From Terfezia claveryi (taxonomy: Eukaryota; Ascomycota; Pezizomycetes; Pezizales; Pezizaceae): DNA of 13,099 nucleotides. A model generated the notes under the pieces. It was not told the DNA's origin. It worked only from the letters and a program-made list of their open reading frames with translations, and searched no databases. Both the position numbers and the translations under genes were made by a program. Shown here piece by piece: positions 7,937-13,099 of the stretch. The stretch spans positions 1-13,099 of the forward strand of contig WHUX01000710.1 of the NCBI GenBank assembly GCA_015179025.1, in the 5' to 3' direction. Positions within the stretch are counted from its first letter, which is position 1; each line of letters begins with the position of its first letter.

Positions 7937-8300
7937 TTTGGGAAAGGGTTTTAGGGAAAGATTGTGGTTGGACACGTAAATGTCGGGGGACAGGGGAATA
8001 GAATGGCTTGTGAATGTAGAATGAAGGGTTGAGAATGGGGAAGAAAAGAAGCTGTCAGCGGAAGTTAAAGAGCACGTCGGAGCTCGTCGTCCGGTGGAGA
8101 GCGTATCTAGTGGACGACTGCCGAGAGTGGGTGCCAATTGACTGCTCGGTTCCCGAAAAAATCACGTTGCAGTGACCTTGAAAGTGCAACGTGCAACGGG
8201 GGTATAACATGCTGCGCCAAAGAGGCTGGTAAAAAGCGAGCCGTAAACATAGCACTGAAACTACTGAATATGAACCAACTCACGTGCCCCCACAATACAA
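7937..8300 (-). promoter_or_regulatory. Putative promoter / 5' UTR region of the HEX-1 locus
   Basis: Read on the minus strand, 8040-7980 is pyrimidine-rich (CCCCATTCTCAACCCTTC at its start), the composition common just upstream of highly expressed fungal genes. No TATA box is convincing. The only ATG on the minus strand near here, at about 8210, opens a short unrecognised frame. The assignment rests on position and composition. Confidence 0.35.
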
Positions 8301-9004
8301 ATCCTTGTTTATTTGCTTAACCAGCCCCCCCCAATTACCCGTTGGCATAAATCTGTGTACCCGTCACAGTGCCAGCTGCGTGGTATCATTCTATTCGCTG
8401 AGGTCCACATGCGGGATGTAAATATGTAAAACGGTGGTGGTTGGGTAATGCAATCTCCAACTCTGGAAGCAATCCCAATAATGATTGTGATAGGTACTGT
8501 CTGTCTTCCATTTCTGTTTATTGCCAAACCGCCTCCATTAACTGTAAACTTCTTCATGCGATAATTCATGGCTTCAAATCATTAGGTGATCTATCCAATG
8601 ACGTGCCAATGCCCAGCGAAGACCCAAAACAAAAGCAGGAGGTCGGTTTCAAGGCCCAGGGGCCTGGGGTTGGTCAGCTCCCAGTCGACCTTGAATACGT
8701 CCCTAAATAGCTCAAACCGCGCGCGAAGCTTATCCTGATCAGCCAACAATTCATCAAGAAGGAAAGAATGGTGACACCTTGGCTGGTTTGAGCCGATCCC
8801 CTCCTGCACGAAATGTTATGCTGCAGTTGTGTGATTGGCTCAGGACTATAGCCCGGACTCGGTATCGCAGCTAAGGATTGGGGATCACCCACCCACCCAT
8901 GACTAGCTGACTTCGGCTGGTGATAGCGATCGCTGTTATATCAGGATCGTCACTCTGAAGTTTGAGCGACTTCGGGAATATTGGGATATCACGTGCGCAC
9001 TGCA
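8301..9004. other. Intergenic, short unrecognised frames
   Basis: The most protein-like frame is on the minus strand at 8591-8809 (72 codons). It has an acidic/basic stretch and then a short hydrophobic run (LLLLFWVFAG) near its end. It overlaps a plus-strand frame at 8441-8710. I recognise neither and do not call a gene. Confidence 0.3.
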
Positions 9005-9032
9005 CTACTGAGTGACAACTTGAACTCAGTAG
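9005..9032. repeat. Perfect 9-bp inverted repeat with 10-bp spacer
   Basis: CTACTGAGT at 9005-9013 and ACTCAGTAG at 9024-9032 are perfect inverse complements. They could be a dyad protein-binding site or a hairpin, but no gene lies beside them. Confidence 0.7.
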
Positions 9033-10126
9033 CGATGTGATGTAACTGTACACCACAACCGTAACTACGAAGTAGGAGATTAAGGCGCTCTACCAGCATA
9101 GGCTACAGAGATTTGTCGGGGAGCCGTGCTAGGAAACTCGACCCCAGAGTGCTAGGTCGAGAGCGTAGCTCCAAACTGCAACCAAATACTAGGCCTGCTG
9201 CATGTACCTTAATATTTGCCAGTGTATTTAGAGATGTATTTATCCTCTGCCCCTGCATGTACATAATGACAGTACTGTCATGCCAGTCATTCACCATGCT
9301 CGAAATACGATGAGGCCTCATCTGAAAATATTCGCATTCATATTGCCACAGAAAGTAACCTTCACGAAATATTCTAGACAAGTGTAGCCCCTGGTTTTCA
9401 TTTCCTTCCCCAGACTTAAATCCGGCCGTCGACCCCGCACGCAATTGAGACTCATCGTGTAATTGTAGGACGGTAACGTCGTAAGTTCATTACAATCCAC
9501 TCAAATGACATTGTTTATTACATGACCTGCGGGAAGGTGGGGTAGGTCCTTTCCGAATGTACGATAACTTACGTGGTACGTGTACGGTTAACTACGTCTA
9601 TTTTTATACCTTTAAGCTCAACGGGAATTGAATCGAACAAATGTGAAGAGAACATATGGGGCATCATGCAGATGAGTGCACTTAGGTTTCTTCGGGTGAC
9701 CCTTAGCCTTTAGCTACAAACCGATGTAACACCCTAGTCAACTGACGATGAAGCTCCACATACCCGAAATACCAAACCTTTTGAGCGAAGTACCAGTAAG
9801 GAGGATACATGCTTTTTTTCACCAATGACTTGGCTGCCGATATAATTCGATCGCCGATGTAACATGAAATGCGTTTCACGGCATGAACCAGCGGACCGTT
9901 TGCGTGCTGCAGCTGCAAGCGATGATTGGCACAGATGAATATACTGCATGCATAGCGATTAACTGCTTTGATGAGCACATTTTTTCATTGGCGGCCCTAC
10001 CTAGTTGGAATTTCTAAGTACTTGGATATGTACTTCTGTGTTAAAATATTGTACAGATACTTGGAATTGTTGGTCAATACCAAATTAGGAAGGTGGAATT
10101 ACCACATGCGGAACTATATTACCTCC
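9033..10126. other. 1.1-kb intergenic region, no supported gene
   Basis: Several frames of 60-113 codons are open on both strands, including overlapping minus-strand frames at 9703-9978 and 9734-9949. None has a domain I can defend, and their overlap argues for chance. There is no RNA gene that I can see. Confidence 0.35.
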
Positions 10127-10151
10127 CTGGTTGGCGCAAGCCGCCAACCAG
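10127..10151. repeat. Perfect 10-bp stem, 5-nt loop hairpin
   Basis: CTGGTTGGCG (10127-10136) is followed by CAAGC and then CGCCAACCAG (10142-10151). The stem is perfect and 70% GC. No T-run follows, so it does not look like a Pol III terminator. Its role is unknown. Confidence 0.85.
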
Positions 10152-11053
10152 TTTATTTAGGCTCGCTATTAACACCTAGTAGATACGACTGTTTGAACAA
10201 TTAAATATCAGTCCCATAGCTTGTTACTGTATGGGAAAAAGCACCAGACAACTTCAAGCAGAAGAAAAAAAAAAATGTGGCCATTAAAACCTGTCTTCGT
10301 TGCAATGGCTGGCCCCGCAAATAGTTCGAAGTTATACTAGTGGAAGCGGGTGCCTGAAACATGAGAGAAAGAATGACAGATATTCGCCGTTTTAGACCTA
10401 GAAAATGAAATTATTCCAATTTATATGCGGCATGTTTCAACAAGTACCTGAACCATGGCGAGCATGTAATTGGCGTTCTAGTTTCTCGTTGCTGGGGATC
10501 TAGTTCGCAAACAATAAGCTTAATATCAAGACCTATGTGTTATACCCACGGTATGTTGGAATTCGCTTGCCCGGCCCCATCTAGACCAAGATTGTAACTT
10601 ATATGAGGCCTGACTTGGTCTTTGCAGATTCAATATACAACGTCTCAAAGGATATACAATGCGGGAGTCCCTAGATGCCAAGAAGCTACGTGCTTAAATA
10701 GAGGGAGTCAAGAAAAATGTGATCTCGCAGTTACACTCCACATTGGCAGAAGTAGGCTTCTAGTTTGGCCAAGATGTGGCTGTAACCTATAGCCGTAAGA
10801 AAAGTAAGTCGTAGCGCGTAGATTCTATGGAAAGTATATCACATCTAGGTCTCCTCGAGTAATATACTGTTATAGCCCGAAATGATTGGTTTTCAAATTT
10901 CACTGTGCGTGTCACCTCGATTCTGGGTTTAAGATCAGCCTTCGTTTAAAATGCCCCGTAGAGACAAATATTGTTACCTAAGTTGGCTTATTGAAGCGTT
11001 GACAGTGATTGGACCCAATACAAGGTGGTAGGTCAGATTATGATTTCATATTA
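10152..11053. other. 0.9-kb intergenic region, no supported gene
   Basis: There is no open frame of useful length. An A-run at about 10263-10275 is not preceded by either retroposon 3' module. A weak dyad, CCCATAG...TATGGG, lies at about 10213-10234. Nothing else stands out. Confidence 0.4.
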
Positions 11054-11161
11054 GCTATGGCACCCGGGTTTCTGGGTGGCTCCTCATGGCCCCCCTAACG
11101 GGGCCGCATAGGAGTAACAAGTATTTTTTTTAAAAAAAAAAAACAAAAAAAAACGCTATGG
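11054..11161 (+). mobile_element. Short poly(A)-tailed retroposon (family B, copy 1) with 7-bp flanking repeat
   Basis: A 94-bp unit at 11061-11154 starts CACCCGGGTTTCTGGG and ends in T8 followed by a long A-rich tail. GCTATGG flanks it directly at 11054-11060 and 11155-11161, a probable target-site duplication. The body folds into an imperfect hairpin. CTCCT (11080-11084) pairs with AGGAG (11110-11114), and GGCCCC (11088-11093) pairs with GGGGCC (11100-11105). A second copy lies at 12792-12884. It is non-coding, and I see no clear Pol III A or B box, so it may be a 5'-truncated tail of a longer element. Confidence 0.75.
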
Positions 11162-11582
11162 TATATCAGGGAAAGTTCCTTAAAAAGTACAGTCAACGTA
11201 CGTATATATGCGTGACTCACGCACTTAGGTATAAGAGATCAAACTGCGTCTCAAACAGGATTTCACGAACAGGTTCTTCTTCGACAAATCTCGCAGTTCC
11301 AATGGACAATTCATTCTAGAGAGCCGGTATACAGCCATATGCCCCCATTGCTACCAACACCACCATCCTGCCGACTTCCACAGCAGACGGTAGAAAGGAG
11401 TTGAGATTATCACAGTCATAATTCCATTGTCGGTGTCAGCTTGGCCTAGTCATATTATACGGCATACCAAGGATTCTATCCATTACTATGGGGCGGGCAG
11501 GATCCAACTGTGGAGCTAGCGCGTGGATGAAGTAGATAAGGAAAGATCTGGGAGGCAGTTTCAATAGGGATTACACCGGCCG
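11162..11582. other. Spacer between two retroposons, no supported gene
   Basis: No open frame is worth calling. The only structured site is the TGACTCA-centred palindrome at 11209-11223, listed separately. Confidence 0.4.
11209..11223. promoter_or_regulatory. 15-bp palindrome centred on TGACTCA
   Basis: TGCGTGACTCACGCA is a perfect odd palindrome. TGACTCA is the consensus site of the Gcn4/CPC-1 (CpcA) bZIP activators of amino-acid biosynthesis in fungi, and of AP-1-like factors. The extended symmetry of four bases on each side is more than the consensus requires. No target gene is recognisable downstream, so the function is unproven. Confidence 0.35.
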
Positions 11583-11596
11583 AGGTTCAACTAACC

Positions 11597-11695
11597 ATTT
11601 AGACGCAACAAGATGAAGGTAAGGGCTCTCCCGACTCCAGAGGTAGAGGGCAGTCTCCATGGTAGAGGGAAGTAAGGGAGGATGCGAAGGTTGTG
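11597..11695 (+). repeat. Direct repeat, copy 1 (99 bp)
   Basis: It starts ATTTAGACGCAACAAGATG and ends GCGAAGGTTGTG. It is identical to copy 2 except for one base (G at 11678, A at 11879), so the duplication is recent or homogenised. It begins two bases inside the retroposon's 5' end. Confidence 0.95.
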
Positions 11696-11797
11696 CCCTG
11701 GGCGACCCTTAACCAAGGATAGGAAGCACCCCAGCCTCATCTTGTTGTTCTTGCCAGCGTGATCGCAGTGGCTTCAGCTGGCTGATCGCGGCGTTGA

Positions 11798-11896
11798 ATT
11801 TAGACGCAACAAGATGAAGGTAAGGGCTCTCCCGACTCCAGAGGTAGAGGGCAGTCTCCATGGTAGAGGGAAGTAAGGAAGGATGCGAAGGTTGTG
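11798..11896 (+). repeat. Direct repeat, copy 2 (99 bp)
   Basis: It has the same sequence as copy 1 at an offset of 201 bp, with a single transition. The 102 bp between the copies do not resemble the sequence after this copy, so the first unit is cut short or diverged. Confidence 0.95.
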
Positions 11897-12222
11897 TATC
11901 TGGGGTGGGGTAGAAGGAAGAAAGTAAGTAGAGGGAAGATTAGAAAGAGGGGTGGGGTGGGGCCAAGGGTATCGTGCGCCAAGGTTGCCATAGCAGTCAC
12001 GGTATGCGGCGGAGGAGTTTATTTATTAGGGGACGGGCTGGTTAGGAGCGTGGTGGCGGAGGAAGGGGTATATTTCTTAGGTTGGGAGGCAGGGCGTTTA
12101 AGCAACTTGTTGTCCCGTGAGAAACCAAACCTTCAAAGGGGCGGAACGGGGCCGTCTCATAGCCTTAGGCTCCATAGACGTACAGACTCCAAAAGAAAAA
12201 AAAAAAAAAAAGGTTCAACTAA

Positions 12223-12791
12223 ACCCAGCCTACACCCGATGGACTAGGCTTTATGCTCACACGCGGCGAGCTTATTGTGAGATACAGTAGGGCCTCGAGG
12301 TGTTATTGATCTAATAGCTCGTAATTAACTGGATCCAGGACTACACGCATATTCACTTGATCGGGATCCTATGGCAAGATAGGCTCAGGTTCAGAGTATT
12401 GGCACGGCCTTAGCCTCTAACTAGGCTCCTGAGGAATTGTTAGGAGTGTACCATATGCACTCCCTTTCGAAGAAGATGCCCTGAAGTTTGCAACATATCA
12501 ACCAATGGATGATGTATTTTACACCTTTAATATTGAAGCCTGTAGTCCAACTAGGGCCTAAAGAGTGAGTCTTGGTCAAAGTCTTCAGTGGCTGGCGTCC
12601 ATAAATCATGAGACTGATATACCATATTTACATAATAGGGACAAGATTCAGTGTTTTTCTTTTGGGTCGAGGTTCAGTCAGGCCTCCTTGGGTCATCGGG
12701 CGCAAGCCCGTTAATGACAGCATGGGGCCTTGATCCCACTTTATGTATTTAGCGTTAAGCCTAGCAGATTAACTTGCCTTGTACCTGAATT
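12223..12791. other. Spacer between retroposons, no supported gene
   Basis: A minus-strand frame of 62 codons at 12421-12609 is unrecognised and probably chance. A small hairpin, CGGGC-GCAA-GCCCG, lies at 12697-12710 with outer TCAT/ATGA pairing. No RNA gene is evident. Confidence 0.4.
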
Positions 12792-12884
12792 CACCCGCGT
12801 TTCTGGGTAGCTCCTCATAGCCCCCTAATGGGACCGCATAGGAGTACATAGCAAGTATTTTTTTAAAAAAAAGAAAGAAAAAAG
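12792..12884 (+). mobile_element. Short poly(A)-tailed retroposon (family B, copy 2)
   Basis: This unit aligns along its whole length with 11061-11154, from CACCCGCGTTTCTGGGTAG through CCGCATAGGAGTA to AAGTATTTTTTT and an A-rich tail. Most differences from copy 1 are G-to-A or C-to-T changes in this copy (GGTGG/GGTAG, CATGG/CATAG, AACGG/AATGG, GGGCC/GGACC). It also has a small insertion after AGGAGTA. I could not find a convincing target-site duplication. Confidence 0.8.
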
Positions 12885-13099
12885 ACAAGATTCAGGCTAT
12901 CTGAATCCACTCCACACTAGAAGAATGTAGTGAGCATCCTACCAGTAATGTTAAGAATACTAATAGTAGGAGCTCCCGGAAAGGCGTTTATGCGTGTTCT
13001 AGTCCCGTTTTAATGAAAATATCGTGGGGCTTCACTGAGCTATTATGTCTTCGGTACGGACTGTGTCATGGCTTTATAAAAGTGACTCAAAACAGTAGG
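12885..13099. other. Right edge, no supported feature
   Basis: No open frame or structured element is recognised. A TGACTCA site at 13083-13089 has no extended symmetry and could be chance. Confidence 0.4.

Larger units (their letters stand above)
11583..12222 (+). mobile_element. 616-bp poly(A)-tailed retroposon (family A) with 12-bp target-site duplication
   Basis: AGGTTCAACTAA occurs at 11583-11594 and again at 12211-12222, the second copy directly after an A-rich tail (12191-12210). The insert runs 11595-12210. Its last 60 bp start GCCGTCTCATAGCC (12151-12164), contain CAGACTCCAAAAG, and match the independent 62-bp insertion at 2791-2852. Near its 5' end a 99-bp sequence is present twice (11597-11695 and 11798-11896), so the element begins again 201 bp in, like a dimer with a truncated first monomer. 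There is no reverse transcriptase or other recognisable protein. Its longest frame (11894-12247) runs through the tail and is not a gene. It is best read as a non-autonomous SINE-like element, or the remains of a LINE, mobilised by machinery encoded elsewhere. Confidence 0.82.

Noticed and set aside
9703..9978. Copia reverse transcriptase/RNase H remnant on the minus strand
   Set aside because: A weak likeness (AVNR, HAVKRISCYIG) to the segment before RNase H, but no following catalytic motifs, and overlapping frames on the same strand make chance likely.
10200..10290. Third retroposon ending in the A-run near 10265
   Set aside because: Neither 3' module precedes the tract, and I found no flanking duplication.
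11894..12247. 117-codon frame in the retroposon
   Set aside because: It reads through the shared 3' module and poly(A) tail. Its likeness to the peptide from 2621-2854 is due only to the shared repeat.
13083..13089. Second TGACTCA site
   Set aside because: No extended symmetry and no gene in view; expected by chance about once in a window this size.

Overview
The window looks like repeat-rich, gene-poor genomic DNA of a filamentous ascomycete (Pezizomycotina). The decisive evidence is a homologue of HEX-1, the Woronin-body core protein found only in that group, on the minus strand at 6338-6908. An intron-containing nuclear tRNA-Leu(AAG), a Ty1/copia retrotransposon end and poly(A)-tailed retroposons fit this. 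A repeat-rich member of the Pezizomycetes is possible, but that is a guess.

Layout. 1-1030 is a satellite array of ten units in two length classes, cut by the window's left edge. 1645-2051 holds the 3' end of a copia element: RNase H/Pol C-terminus, a duplicated polypurine tract and an LTR. 2778-2865 is a 62-bp poly(A)-tailed insertion with a perfect 13-bp target-site duplication. 3525-3626 is tRNA-Leu(AAG) with a 20-nt intron and a T-run terminator. 3640-6337 contains no gene I can support.

6338-7877 (minus strand) is the HEX-1 locus. The conserved core is complete from its start to a possible peroxisomal targeting end, but two apparent single-base deletions interrupt the frame. Upstream is an open frame of about 300 codons, rich in His and Ser, probably the long N-terminal extension seen in some HEX-1 proteins. 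It has no ATG and no obvious splice link to the core. The locus is therefore either a recently broken hex-1 or an intact gene with sequence errors.

The right third, 8300-13099, has no recognisable gene. It contains a 616-bp retroposon (11595-12210) flanked by a 12-bp duplication. Its 5' part begins a second time 201 bp further in, and its 3' end matches the 62-bp insertion at 2791. Two copies of a second short poly(A)-tailed family lie at 11061-11154 and 12792-12884. Both families are non-coding here, so they probably depend on a retrotransposon encoded elsewhere. These retroposons and the unusual HEX-1 locus are the main points of interest.
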